Below are positions 17,027 through 26,340 of a DNA stretch of 52,056 nucleotides, piece after piece. The stretch comes from Porphyromonas levii DSM 23370. GTDB lineage: Bacteria > Bacteroidota > Bacteroidia > Bacteroidales > Porphyromonadaceae. Made by a program: the position numbers and the translations under genes. The notes beneath the pieces were generated by a model. It saw only the letters and a list, made by a program, of their open reading frames with translations, had not been told where the DNA came from and did not search any database. Where the stretch lies: the NCBI RefSeq assembly GCF_000379925.1, contig NZ_KB904261.1, positions 31,637 through 83,692 on the forward strand, in the 5' to 3' direction. How positions within the stretch are numbered: the first letter of the stretch is position 1; each line of letters begins with the position of its first letter.

Positions 17027-19303
17027 ATGATGAAGAAGGATTTATCAGAGGCAGCAAGGGCATACCATGCCCTTCCGCAGCCTGGCAAAATAGAGGTACG
17101 ACCCACCAAACCATACCTTACTCAGCGAGACCTAACGCTCGCTTATAGCCCAGGCGTAGCAGTGCCTTGCTTAGATATAGAGACAGAGCCCGAACAGGCT
17201 TACGACTTTACCTCCAAAGGCAACCTAGTGGCAGTGATTTCCAACGGTACAGCAGTACTCGGACTAGGCGATATTGGGGCTCTAGCAGGCAAACCAGTAA
17301 TGGAGGGCAAAGGTCTCCTATTCAAGATATACGCAGGTATCGATGTCTTCGACATAGAGATCGACGAGAAAGACCCAGTAAAGTTCGTGGAGATTGTCAA
17401 GTCTCTAGCGCCCACATTTGGTGGTATCAACCTAGAGGATATCAAAGCTCCTGAGTGCTTCTATATCGAGCAGGAGCTCAAGAAGCAATTGGACATCCCA
17501 GTGATGCACGATGACCAACACGGTACCGCCATCATATCTGCCGCTGGACTACTCAACGCGCTCAAGATAGCGGGCAAGAAGATAGAGGAAGTCAAGATTG
17601 TAGTAAGTGGCGCAGGCGCTTCGGCTCTCTCCTGTACCAAACTCTATGTAGCTCTCGGAGCGCGTATTGAGAATATTATAATGCTCGACTCCAAAGGCGC
17701 TATCCGTAAGGATAGACCCAACCTTTCCGAAGCAAAGGCCTACTTCGCTACAGCACGCGATGTCCATGACCTTGCAGATGCTATCGTAGGAGCCGATGTA
17801 TTCCTCGGGCTCTCACGTGCTGGAGTACTCAAGACTGAGATGGTACAGCAGATGGCTCCAAGCCCTATCATCTTCGCCCTTGCTAACCCTGATCCAGAGA
17901 TTACCTACGAAGAGGCTATGGCAGCCCGCCCTGATGTCTTGATGGCAACAGGGAGGTCGGACTATCCTAACCAGATCAATAACGTTATCGGATTCCCATA
18001 CATCTTCCGAGGTGCACTAGACGTACGCGCCACTGGCATCAACGAAGAGATGAAGATGGCTGCCACGAAAGCCATTGCGGAGCTAGCCCTAGAGCCAGTA
18101 CCCGAAGAGGTATCACTAGCTTATGGCAATATACCTCTACACTTCGGACCTAGCTACTTCATTCCCAAGCCAGTCGACCCACGCCTGATTCTCCGTGTTT
18201 CACTAGCAGTGGCTAAGGCTGCCATCGAGTCGGGCGTTGCACGCAAGGTTATCACCGATTGGGAGGCATACGAAGAAGAAGTATTTGCTCGTGTAGGCAA
18301 TGTCAATAGCCTAGTCCGTAGGGTATACAACTCTGCGAAGCTCAATCCAAGACGTATCGTCTTTGCAGCAGGCGAGCATACCGTATCTGTCAAAGCAGCA
18401 GTAGAAGTGCTCCGACAGGGTATCGGTCAACCTATCATCTTGGGCGACGCCGAAAGCATTCGTCACAAGGCGATGATCAACGAGCTCGACCTCACAGGTG
18501 TGACGGTTATCAATCATAGATCGCCAGAGTTCCACGAGAAGAGAATACAGTATGCGCAGCAATTCGCTAAGCAAAACTGGCGCAAAGGTGGGAAGATTAG
18601 CGAAGCCCAAGACAAAATGTACGACCCCAACTACTTTGGGATGATGATGGTACAATGCGGAGATGCCGAGGGCATGATTACTGGATTGTATTCAAACTAC
18701 AACTACCTCAAGGAGGTAGCACTCTCTACAGTAGGTGTCAAGGAAGGCTTCAGCCACTTTGCCACCATGCACATGGTAACGCTCAAGAAAGGACCTCTCT
18801 TCCTCGTAGACACGCTTATCAATCAAAATCTTAAGGCAGATACGTTAGTAGATATTACAGTGCTTGCTGCGGATAAGGTAAGATGCCTAGGGCTTGAGCC
18901 TAATATCGCACTCGTCAACTTCTCAGACTTTGGAAGCGGCAGCGCAGAATCGTCAGTAGAGGCTCGCAAAGCAGTAGCCATCCTACACGATAAGTATCCC
19001 GACCTTCATGTAGATGGTGAGATGCAAGTAACTACAGCGCTCAATCCACAAAAGCGCGATGAAGAGTATCCTGACAATAAGATAAAAGGGCAAAAGGCGA
19101 ATATCCTCGTCTTCCCTCGCCTTTCTGCCGCCAATGCCTGCTACCAGCTACTAAAGTCGCTAGATAGCACCGAGAGCGTAGTAGGTCCTATCCAGATTGG
19201 GCTTGCTAAGCCAATCTACTTCGTAGACCACGGAGCTACAGTCAAAGAGATTGTAGATGTAGCAGCGCTCACCTCATTAGACACCGTAGGCTGTCTCAAC
19301 TAA
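17027..19303 (+). CDS. maeB: NADP-dependent malic enzyme with C-terminal phosphotransacetylase-like domain
   Basis: A 758-aa protein, the usual length of MaeB. The N-terminal malic domain has [12 protein letters not shown] (about 37-48) and [14 protein letters not shown]; the Rossmann domain has [12 protein letters not shown]; the C-terminal half (from about 430) resembles phosphotransacetylase, which in MaeB has a regulatory acetyl-CoA-sensing role. It decarboxylates malate to pyruvate with NADP. The tandem ATG at 17027/17030 leaves a one-residue ambiguity. It is a single-gene unit with a terminator 30 nt downstream. Confidence 0.94.
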   Translation: MMKKDLSEAARAYHALPQPGKIEVRPTKPYLTQRDLTLAYSPGVAVPCLDIETEPEQAYDFTSKGNLVAVISNGTAVLGLGDIGALAGKPVMEGKGLLFKIYAGIDVFDIEIDEKDPVKFVEIVKSLAPTFGGINLEDIKAPECFYIEQELKKQLDIPVMHDDQHGTAIISAAGLLNALKIAGKKIEEVKIVVSGAGASALSCTKLYVALGARIENIIMLDSKGAIRKDRPNLSEAKAYFATARDVHDLADAIVGADVFLGLSRAGVLKTEMVQQMAPSPIIFALANPDPEITYEEAMAARPDVLMATGRSDYPNQINNVIGFPYIFRGALDVRATGINEEMKMAATKAIAELALEPVPEEVSLAYGNIPLHFGPSYFIPKPVDPRLILRVSLAVAKAAIESGVARKVITDWEAYEEEVFARVGNVNSLVRRVYNSAKLNPRRIVFAAGEHTVSVKAAVEVLRQGIGQPIILGDAESIRHKAMINELDLTGVTVINHRSPEFHEKRIQYAQQFAKQNWRKGGKISEAQDKMYDPNYFGMMMVQCGDAEGMITGLYSNYNYLKEVALSTVGVKEGFSHFATMHMVTLKKGPLFLVDTLINQNLKADTLVDITVLAADKVRCLGLEPNIALVNFSDFGSGSAESSVEARKAVAILHDKYPDLHVDGEMQVTTALNPQKRDEEYPDNKIKGQKANILVFPRLSAANACYQLLKSLDSTESVVGPIQIGLAKPIYFVDHGATVKEIVDVAALTSLDTVGCLN

Positions 19304-19332
19304 CAACAGCAAAGCATACACTTTAGCGAATA

Positions 19333-19360
19333 GGGCTGGTTCCAAGTACGGAGCCAGCCC
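19333..19360 (+). terminator. Terminator after maeB
   Basis: An 11-bp stem (GGGCTGGTTCC / GGAGCCAGCCC with one G-U pair) and a 6-nt loop, followed by a T/A-rich tail. Confidence 0.65.
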
Positions 19361-19432
19361 TACTCTTTACACCTCACCCAAACGTCCTCTACCGAGAAGA
19401 CACACTCAATATACCGAGTAGAGAAAGTCTCT

Positions 19433-19489
19433 CCCGCAAGGGACCGGAGTCCCTGACGGGAAGAACTAGAGTCCCTCGCCTGAGGGACT
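19433..19489. repeat. Two adjacent compact hairpins, REP-like
   Basis: First hairpin: CCCG and CGGG arms enclose GGGAC/GTCCC with a CGGA loop (19433-19460). Second: AGTCCCTC, GCCT, GAGGGACT (19470-19489). Both share the GTCCC/GGGAC core, and neither has a T-run. They may be a REP-like intergenic repeat; no second copy was found in this window. Confidence 0.45.
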
Positions 19490-19740
19490 GCCTCTGATAT
19501 ATAGACTACCGTACAGTGCGAACGCTTGTAGAAGGGCACGCATTACGCCAACACAACTTCTCTATAGGGGAAAAATTCTCCTATTAATGCCACCCAGCAC
19601 AAAACTTCCGTTAATTTACAAGCTAAAACACAGCCTCTCTAAATTTTCTAAGAGAAAGGAACAGAACCTATTTTCTTATATTTTCTCATTAAATATTCAT
19701 TTTCCACACCAAACTCTCACCCTAATACACCAGACAAAAG

Positions 19741-19772
19741 TTTGTTATTCTAAAGAAAAATATATATCTTTC
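19741..19772 (+). promoter_or_regulatory. Promoter of the BACON-protease-PorV operon
   Basis: TTTG (19741-19744), exactly 20 nt, then TATCTTTC (19765-19772), one mismatch to TAnnTTTG at the last base. It would leave a leader of about 135-140 nt. Confidence 0.55.
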
Positions 19773-19915
19773 GACCACTTTTAGTGAATTCTTGTCATTA
19801 GGTATAAGATAACATCTATACCAAAGCTAGATTTCACCAGATATGAGAGATAAATAACACTGACCCGAGTACGATACTTGTGTCACATTAACAATTCAAC
19901 AAAATAATCAGATCT

Positions 19916-21706
19916 ATGACAAAAATTACACAATTGTCTATTTACTTGGTGGGTTCGCTTCTACTCCTTGTAGGTCTCACCAATTGTGTCCCAAACCAGG
20001 ACATCAATGCTAAGGGTGACGTAACGACCCTATCTATCAGTAAGGGTGACGTCACCTTTGCAAATACAGGAGGTCAAGAAAAGATAACTATTGAGACCAA
20101 TAGTGATGCTTGGGACTTCTTTACTAACACTACAGAGGAGTGGCTCAAGGTAACCAAAGAGGGCGACAATGCACTCATCTCTGTATCTGAAAATAAAACT
20201 GCTGACGACCGCACAGCGACATTAGTCATCTCAGCCAATGGTGTAAATAAGAATATCAGCATCAAACAATCAAGTGCTGATGTCATCTTCACTTTATCAG
20301 AAAATAATGAATTGGTTCTCCCTGCACAGGGCGGTATAAAGATCGTAGCAGTTGAGTCCAACAACGCTTCATGGCGCCTAGAGCCTCTTGCAAGCGAGAT
20401 AGAGTGGCTTAGCATAAAGGGCGGTAACGGGCAGAGCGATATGCTCGTAATAGAAACCACCACTAATCCTAGCTTTGAAACTCGTACGGCAGAAGTTATT
20501 GCCACACTTAGCAATGGCACAAAGAAACTTATCTCCATCAAACAAATAGGGACAGCAAAGTATCTGCTACCATTTGACCAAGACTGGAGAGAGTACAGTG
20601 AGTATAACCTCATACAGCACGAGCAAGCTCGTGGATCTGTAATGCAGCAATATGCTTTTCCTCAAAAGGGAGATGCTTTTTCATCACCTAAGAAAGGGAA
20701 GATCATATTCAATACGTCTAGTAGCGTTATGCCGTTACTGATCTATACAACAACAATAATAGATCCTAAGTATGAACAATCTATCCTCAAGCTAATATAT
20801 AAGGATACAGAAAATCGTGTGGAGATAGATGAGTACGCAGCCTTTCTAGTTAAAAATAATTATGAAGAAACACCTTCAAGACAACCTGAAAAAAGGCGCC
20901 ACTTCACAAGGAAAGATGGGAAGGCAATTGCCATTATAGATTTTGACCCTGCCTATGGGGATTTTGCCTTAGTGGGATTTGTACCTGTTTATCCTCAAGA
21001 ACAAGCCTATGCGACTTTCTCTGTTCTACCAAAGGGAGCAAATGGAAAAGTTTACGACACAGTTTTCAACAAAAAAGATAAGAAACTTGACGATGTTCTT
21101 CGTCTAGAGAAGAGCCTTGGGAGTACAGAGAAAGCGAGAAAGATGAATGATGCTCCCTACGATCAAGAAATCGAAAATATATTGTTTGAACCAAAAGCAA
21201 ATCAGCAACTTAAGACAGAAGAAGAAAACTTACGCTGGTATGGCTTTTACCACCACACTCAGTCTAAGATTCAGTTTGCACCTGAATACTTAGGATCTGT
21301 CAATGAGTACATCTTGTTTTTCAAGGAGTACACCCGAGCCGTTTATCTCAAGCCTAAAAACTCTGGATGGGATGTAACGGAAGAGTTCCATAAACTCCTC
21401 AAAAAAGAAGGTTACTCATTCTTGCGCAATCTCAATGGTACACAGCTGTATTTAAAAGAAATAAAGGATGCTAAAGAAGTCCTACACGTCACCTTTAGCA
21501 ATAATATCAACGACCCGATAATGGGAGGAAATCCTCACGTTCAGATAGGCTACTTCCAAATACCTAATGAAAAAGAAGGATCTTCAGCTAAACCTAACTT
21601 TAGCAGTCACAAATATCCTGAGTATCAGTTTACACGTCTGAAGTCAGGCGAATATCAACTGATATTGATAGAGGGAGACAACACCTCTCCTCTGTTTCAA
21701 AAGTAA
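19916..21706 (+). CDS. BACON-domain surface lipoprotein (first paralogue)
   Basis: A 596-aa protein with a lipoprotein signal and lipobox Cys24 (LTNC). Two BACON-type Ig domains follow (about 37-119 and 125-212), each ending in the typical IS(I)KQ strand with WLKV or WLSI in the middle. From about 215 on I recognise no known family, but I see a duplicated module (about 215-372 and 395-550) with an aromatic or acidic helix, a Lys-rich helix ending NNY or EGY, and a DG/NG turn, which also occurs twice in the next protein. BACON domains usually mediate mucin or carbohydrate contact; that role here is inference. First gene of the operon. Confidence 0.75.
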   Translation: MTKITQLSIYLVGSLLLLVGLTNCVPNQDINAKGDVTTLSISKGDVTFANTGGQEKITIETNSDAWDFFTNTTEEWLKVTKEGDNALISVSENKTADDRTATLVISANGVNKNISIKQSSADVIFTLSENNELVLPAQGGIKIVAVESNNASWRLEPLASEIEWLSIKGGNGQSDMLVIETTTNPSFETRTAEVIATLSNGTKKLISIKQIGTAKYLLPFDQDWREYSEYNLIQHEQARGSVMQQYAFPQKGDAFSSPKKGKIIFNTSSSVMPLLIYTTTIIDPKYEQSILKLIYKDTENRVEIDEYAAFLVKNNYEETPSRQPEKRRHFTRKDGKAIAIIDFDPAYGDFALVGFVPVYPQEQAYATFSVLPKGANGKVYDTVFNKKDKKLDDVLRLEKSLGSTEKARKMNDAPYDQEIENILFEPKANQQLKTEEENLRWYGFYHHTQSKIQFAPEYLGSVNEYILFFKEYTRAVYLKPKNSGWDVTEEFHKLLKKEGYSFLRNLNGTQLYLKEIKDAKEVLHVTFSNNINDPIMGGNPHVQIGYFQIPNEKEGSSAKPNFSSHKYPEYQFTRLKSGEYQLILIEGDNTSPLFQK

Positions 21707-21737
21707 GAATTGCATTTAAGACTAAAAGAATTGTCAG

Positions 21738-23543
21738 ATGAAAAACAGAATACTTCAATGGTGTGCTCTTCTCTGTACACTTGTCTGTTTGGCAAGTTGC
21801 CAGAAGAGTGATACCTCGAGAAAAGGCAACACGCCCCAGACGATTGAACTATCTTCTGAAAGCATAGAGCTTGGGAAGATAGAGACAAGTGCGGAGGTGA
21901 TGGTAAAAGCCTCAGCGACTTCTTGGAATGCCTTCTTTACCCCCGAGGTAAAATGGGCTTCGATAAAGCAGGAAGGGGATAAGATCATGATTACTACTGA
22001 TCTCAACCTTACTTCCCAGCCAAGAAGCACCACAATAGTGGTTACCTCGGAGGGCGCAATGAAGAAAGTAAGCCTACGGCAGAGTGCTGCCGACGCAGCA
22101 TTGACACTAACCAATAATGTAGTCAATGCCCCTATCCGTGGAGGACTAATAACAGTAGAGGTAAAGGCGAACACTACCAAATGGTCACTCACAGACCTCC
22201 CGAAAGGGAACGATTGGATTGAAGCAAAAGCCGACAAAAAAGCAGGACTTATCTATCTAGAGGTTAAGCCTAATAAGACAGTTGAGCAAAGAGAGGTTGT
22301 TATCGGCATCAATGTTGAGGGTGGCGACAAGAAAGAGATGACGGTCACTCAGAAAGGTCGTCTAGCCTATGCGCTCCCTTTTGAACAAAACTTACGCGTA
22401 TTTGATGTAGGAGCTATCATCAGGCACGGGGTAGAAAAAGGCTATATACTTGGGTTTTATTTACCTTCAGAAGAGACATGGCTAGGAAAAAGTGACCACG
22501 TACTATTCTTCCTTACGGGACTAGAGAAAACGCCCACAATTATCTACAGAAGAAGCGCAGAGTATGTTCTAGCATACCAGACGGCTGAAGTTCCAATCGC
22601 AGATAAGACGGAACTTCAAAAAGGAGGTGGCTATCGTACTTTTCTAGAGGCAAATGGCTATAAAGAAAGACATGGTTCCACTGATGAAAAGCCAAAGCTT
22701 GAAAACCAAGATGGCTCACTATGGCTAGATCTTAAAGCAGTAAAAGACAAGTTTGACTCCTCAAAGGTGATAGGGTATGTTGCTCAGTTTATGCCTCAGA
22801 TCATTCAAGACAAGCCTTATGAGACCTTCCCTAAGCTCCCTCTAGAGCCTACGGATCTAATTAAGATGCTCAACAACTCCAATTATCACTTCAGCGATGT
22901 AAAGAGCTTGGAAGAAGGACTTGGTAGCACTGTTTTGCATCACTTGACCGTTAAAGACGTGGATCCTTCTCATCAGTATTGTAAAAATGACGATGAGACC
23001 ATCCATATGGTCTATAAAATAAAGAAAGATAAAACTGATAAGCATATTGCAGACTATAGATTCTCTAGCTACAATGTTACATTAATTGACAAACATGGGG
23101 CGAAAAACGTAGTGCCAGAGTTTATTCAATCCATGAATATGCTTCGACTCTGCTTCGTTGATTATAACTTAGGAGTATTTATGCCTGATGAAAAGTCATA
23201 TAAAGTAACACGAGAATTCAATGACCTACTCGTTGCTAATGGATTCAGGTATTCAGGTATAAGACGAGATGGCATAGATTATATTCGTGAGTCCGACAAT
23301 ATGTTATTACGGATTCAGATGTTCTTAGGCTCAGAAGCCCAAAAATGGTTTGAAGGGCATGACAAGATGATGTCATTGACATTAACTCGTCCTGAAAGCA
23401 ATCTCAAAGCTGCCATAGCAGCAGACGACCAGTTGTTTTATGAAGCTGCTATGCGAGGGGAATACGCCGAGAGACACTTCGTTAATGATATCCTCAACGC
23501 TTCCCATTGTTTCTCCCCTATTCTAAAACAAATGAAGAACTAA
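21738..23543 (+). CDS. BACON-domain surface lipoprotein (second paralogue)
   Basis: A 601-aa paralogue of the upstream gene with lipobox Cys21 (LASC). It has two BACON-type domains (about 35-116 and 122-206; WASIKQEGD and WIEAKADKK motifs) and the same duplicated C-terminal module. Shared landmarks are LPFEQN after BACON 2, a LEEGLGST motif (LEKSLGST in the paralogue) between the two module copies, and VTREFNDLLVANGF (VTEEFHKLLKKEGY). It follows the first gene by 31 bp, and the protease gene starts 8 bp after its stop. The function is unknown; it is probably surface-exposed with its paralogue. Confidence 0.75.
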   Translation: MKNRILQWCALLCTLVCLASCQKSDTSRKGNTPQTIELSSESIELGKIETSAEVMVKASATSWNAFFTPEVKWASIKQEGDKIMITTDLNLTSQPRSTTIVVTSEGAMKKVSLRQSAADAALTLTNNVVNAPIRGGLITVEVKANTTKWSLTDLPKGNDWIEAKADKKAGLIYLEVKPNKTVEQREVVIGINVEGGDKKEMTVTQKGRLAYALPFEQNLRVFDVGAIIRHGVEKGYILGFYLPSEETWLGKSDHVLFFLTGLEKTPTIIYRRSAEYVLAYQTAEVPIADKTELQKGGGYRTFLEANGYKERHGSTDEKPKLENQDGSLWLDLKAVKDKFDSSKVIGYVAQFMPQIIQDKPYETFPKLPLEPTDLIKMLNNSNYHFSDVKSLEEGLGSTVLHHLTVKDVDPSHQYCKNDDETIHMVYKIKKDKTDKHIADYRFSSYNVTLIDKHGAKNVVPEFIQSMNMLRLCFVDYNLGVFMPDEKSYKVTREFNDLLVANGFRYSGIRRDGIDYIRESDNMLLRIQMFLGSEAQKWFEGHDKMMSLTLTRPESNLKAAIAADDQLFYEAAMRGEYAERHFVNDILNASHCFSPILKQMKN

Positions 23544-23551
23544 CACCCATT

Positions 23552-26317
23552 ATGAGAAGAAGATTAAAATTATATACCACTATACCACTACTCTTTTTGC
23601 TCTTTACTCTCCATAGCTGCGCCAATAGTAGAGAGGAAATAAAGGAGAAGAATCAAGACGTAGTGGAGAATTCCTCCTCTGTTCCTTTTAATATGACAGA
23701 GGACGAAATGGCAGCTCTGCGAGCCAATAATATCACACGAGGACAACTTATCATAAAGCTATCCGACTCTGGATTGAGAAGCTTGGGGGACTATCGAGTA
23801 ATGCCTGAGGAGCTCAACCTAAGAAGTCTCCCTAGTGAGACTCAGTGTATTTTAAGAAGTATCGGCACCAAGAGAATGACGCGACTATTTCCACCTGCAG
23901 GTGAATTTGAAGAGCGCACAAAGCGAGAGGGACTAGACCGTTGGATGATACTTGAGTTTGATGAACAGCAAGAACTACCCGAGACTCGCTCGATAGTACG
24001 TAGTCTGGAGGACTTTGAGTATGTCGAATTCTCATATGTTCAAACGCTTCCTAAGGTAAAGGTCACGCCTATGTCTGCCGACGAAATTCCTAAGGAAGAA
24101 AAGGCAGATGCAATCTCTGGTTTCAATGACCCCTTCCTATCCCTACAGTGGCACTACTACAACAATGGTACCAGAGTGTACTCTAAGCCAAGAGCAGATA
24201 TCAACCTCTTCGAAGCTTGGGAGGTAGAGACAGGTTCACCTAAGGTTAAGGTATGTATCGTAGATGGCGGCATCGACCTCAAGCATGAAGACCTAGTAGA
24301 TAATCTCGACATAGAGAATAGCTACAACTTCATTAAAGATAAAGATGGGAAAGACCATGGCAAAAACATATATCCAGACGTTGATGGTCACGGAACCCAC
24401 GTAGCTGGTACTGTTGCCGCTGTGAATAACAACGGGAAGGGTGTCGCCGGTATCGCTGGTGGAGATGGAAAAGGCAAAGGTATTCGCCTAATCAGTGCTC
24501 AGGTATATGGCTATAGCAATGATAAAACACCTCCTTCGTCCATAGGTATCAAATACGGTGCAGACCATGGCGCCGTTATCAGCCAGAACTCTTGGGGCTA
24601 TAGATATCCAGGACCTCGCCAAGTACTTCCACACGATAAAGAGTCTATCGACTACTTTATCAAGTATGCTGGCATGGATAAGGACGGCAAGGAACAACTC
24701 CCAGACTCTCCTATGGCAGGAGGAGTAGTGATATTTGCAGCTGGTAATGACTACGTAGGCTATGATGCCTCTCCTGCTATGTATTCAGAAGTAATTGCTG
24801 TATCATCTATGGCAAGTGACTTCACCAAGTCGGAGTTTACCAACTATGGTAGTTGGGTCGATATCATGGCTCCAGGTGGAGACCAAGGCAAGTTCGGGAA
24901 GTTTGGTGGTGTCTTCAGCACATTACCGAAGAATAAGTATGGATTTATGCAGGGGACTTCCATGGCTTGTCCTCATGTATCAGGCATTGCCGCATTGGTC
25001 GTTTCCAAATATGGCAAGCAGGGCTTTACCAATAAACAACTTAAAGAGATGCTCACTACAGCACTGCGTCCTTACGACATCAATGCGCTCAACCATGCCA
25101 ACTATCGTGGGAAACTTGGTGCCGGATACATAGATGCCGCTAGAGCTCTAGACGCTAAAGGGGCAAACAATACTGCTCCTGCAACCCCAGCCAACGTAGT
25201 CGCTACTGCAGACTATACCTATGTAGACTTTACATGGGATGTATCTAAGGATGCCGATGCGCACAACCAGGTAGCACAGTTCTACGACCTCTATATTACC
25301 GACAAGGCTATCACCAACGATAGTGAGCTAGACCAGCTTACCCCTATCAAGATCTTCGGTGAGACCCTCAGGGTAGGACAAAAGGTAAAATACACCTCTG
25401 ATGAACTTACAGACGAAGGCAAGTACTTCTATGCTATCCGTGCTGTCGACCGCTGGGGTGCTAAGTCTGGTATCGTAAAGGGTGAGTTCCAGACCAAAAA
25501 GAACGAAGCTCCTGCCGTCATTAGCGGGCTATCCGATATGCCTCTTACCCTCACCAATAGGTCTACCCTAGACCTCGTACTAACCGTGAAGGATCCAGAG
25601 GGTCATAAGTGGACTCTCGACAAGAGTGGTATACTCAAGGGCGTAGTGATAAAGCGTAATAGTGGTGAAGATAAAGTCAATATCACTATCTATCCTGAGC
25701 AGCCTGAGGGTGAATACACCTTTACCCTAAAGCTCATCGATGAGCACAAGAAAGCTAAGGAGTACCCTATCACCTACAAGGTGGTCAAATACCAAGCGCC
25801 TAGATTTGTAGGATCCAAGGATATTATCGTAGGTCTCAAAGACAAAGGCTATAAGATTGCCCTTACCGATATTATCTCTTTTGCCCAAGGGATGAAAACA
25901 GCAATCTCTATCACAGGAGCAAAAGACAACATCATCGATGCCAAGGTCAATGAGGGCATGCTTATCCTCGACCCTAAGGCTATTGGGGTCTCTCCTTTGA
26001 CACTCACTTATGATGATGGGATTAATAGATCAAGCTCTGATCTGAAGATTAGCGTAGTCCAGGATATAGAAGCCTCAGTATATCTTCTTTACCCAATACC
26101 TACCAAGACTGAACTAAATATAGCACTCAATAGAGAGCTCAAGTCTGCAACCTTTGTGATTACCTCTGTAAGGGGAGAGGTATTGCTCAGAGAAGAAAAG
26201 ATCATCGATAATCGCCACCATGTGACCCTTGATGTACATAAATTGGTAGCTGGCACCTATACCCTAACAGTGGTATCGGCAAAGGGCACCTATCGCACCT
26301 CTTTCCTAAAACATTAA
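23552..26317 (+). CDS. Subtilisin-family (S8) serine protease, lipoprotein with T9SS C-terminal sorting domain
   Basis: A 921-aa protein counted from the ATG at 23552, which gives a proper lipoprotein signal (lipobox LHSC, Cys23); an upstream in-frame start would bury it. A prodomain-like region (about 45-170) precedes the S8 domain with Asp238 (CIVDGGID), His280 (GHGTHVAGT), oxyanion Asn399 (AAGND) and Ser470 (GTSMACPHVSG). A fibronectin-III-like domain (about 552-650) and further beta domains follow. The last 80 or so residues (YPIPTKTELNIAL, LVAGTYTLTVVSAKG, final FLKH) match a type-A T9SS sorting domain. Co-transcribed with two BACON lipoproteins and a PorV-like barrel. Confidence 0.9.
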   Translation: MRRRLKLYTTIPLLFLLFTLHSCANSREEIKEKNQDVVENSSSVPFNMTEDEMAALRANNITRGQLIIKLSDSGLRSLGDYRVMPEELNLRSLPSETQCILRSIGTKRMTRLFPPAGEFEERTKREGLDRWMILEFDEQQELPETRSIVRSLEDFEYVEFSYVQTLPKVKVTPMSADEIPKEEKADAISGFNDPFLSLQWHYYNNGTRVYSKPRADINLFEAWEVETGSPKVKVCIVDGGIDLKHEDLVDNLDIENSYNFIKDKDGKDHGKNIYPDVDGHGTHVAGTVAAVNNNGKGVAGIAGGDGKGKGIRLISAQVYGYSNDKTPPSSIGIKYGADHGAVISQNSWGYRYPGPRQVLPHDKESIDYFIKYAGMDKDGKEQLPDSPMAGGVVIFAAGNDYVGYDASPAMYSEVIAVSSMASDFTKSEFTNYGSWVDIMAPGGDQGKFGKFGGVFSTLPKNKYGFMQGTSMACPHVSGIAALVVSKYGKQGFTNKQLKEMLTTALRPYDINALNHANYRGKLGAGYIDAARALDAKGANNTAPATPANVVATADYTYVDFTWDVSKDADAHNQVAQFYDLYITDKAITNDSELDQLTPIKIFGETLRVGQKVKYTSDELTDEGKYFYAIRAVDRWGAKSGIVKGEFQTKKNEAPAVISGLSDMPLTLTNRSTLDLVLTVKDPEGHKWTLDKSGILKGVVIKRNSGEDKVNITIYPEQPEGEYTFTLKLIDEHKKAKEYPITYKVVKYQAPRFVGSKDIIVGLKDKGYKIALTDIISFAQGMKTAISITGAKDNIIDAKVNEGMLILDPKAIGVSPLTLTYDDGINRSSSDLKISVVQDIEASVYLLYPIPTKTELNIALNRELKSATFVITSVRGEVLLREEKIIDNRHHVTLDVHKLVAGTYTLTVVSAKGTYRTSFLKH

Positions 26318-26340
26318 TATCCAATTAGATTATTATAGAG

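Larger units (their letters stand above)
19304..19915. other. 612-bp intergenic region between maeB and the BACON operon
   Basis: In order it holds the maeB terminator (19333-19360), a pair of compact hairpins (19433-19489), an AT-rich stretch, and a promoter (19741-19772) followed by a leader of about 140 nt. I see no gene; a 65-codon open frame at 19587-19784 runs through the promoter. Confidence 0.55.

Noticed and set aside
20074-20613. 179-codon open frame antisense to the first BACON gene
   Set aside because: It mirrors the BACON coding frame, has no motif, and the sense frame has a lipobox and domains.
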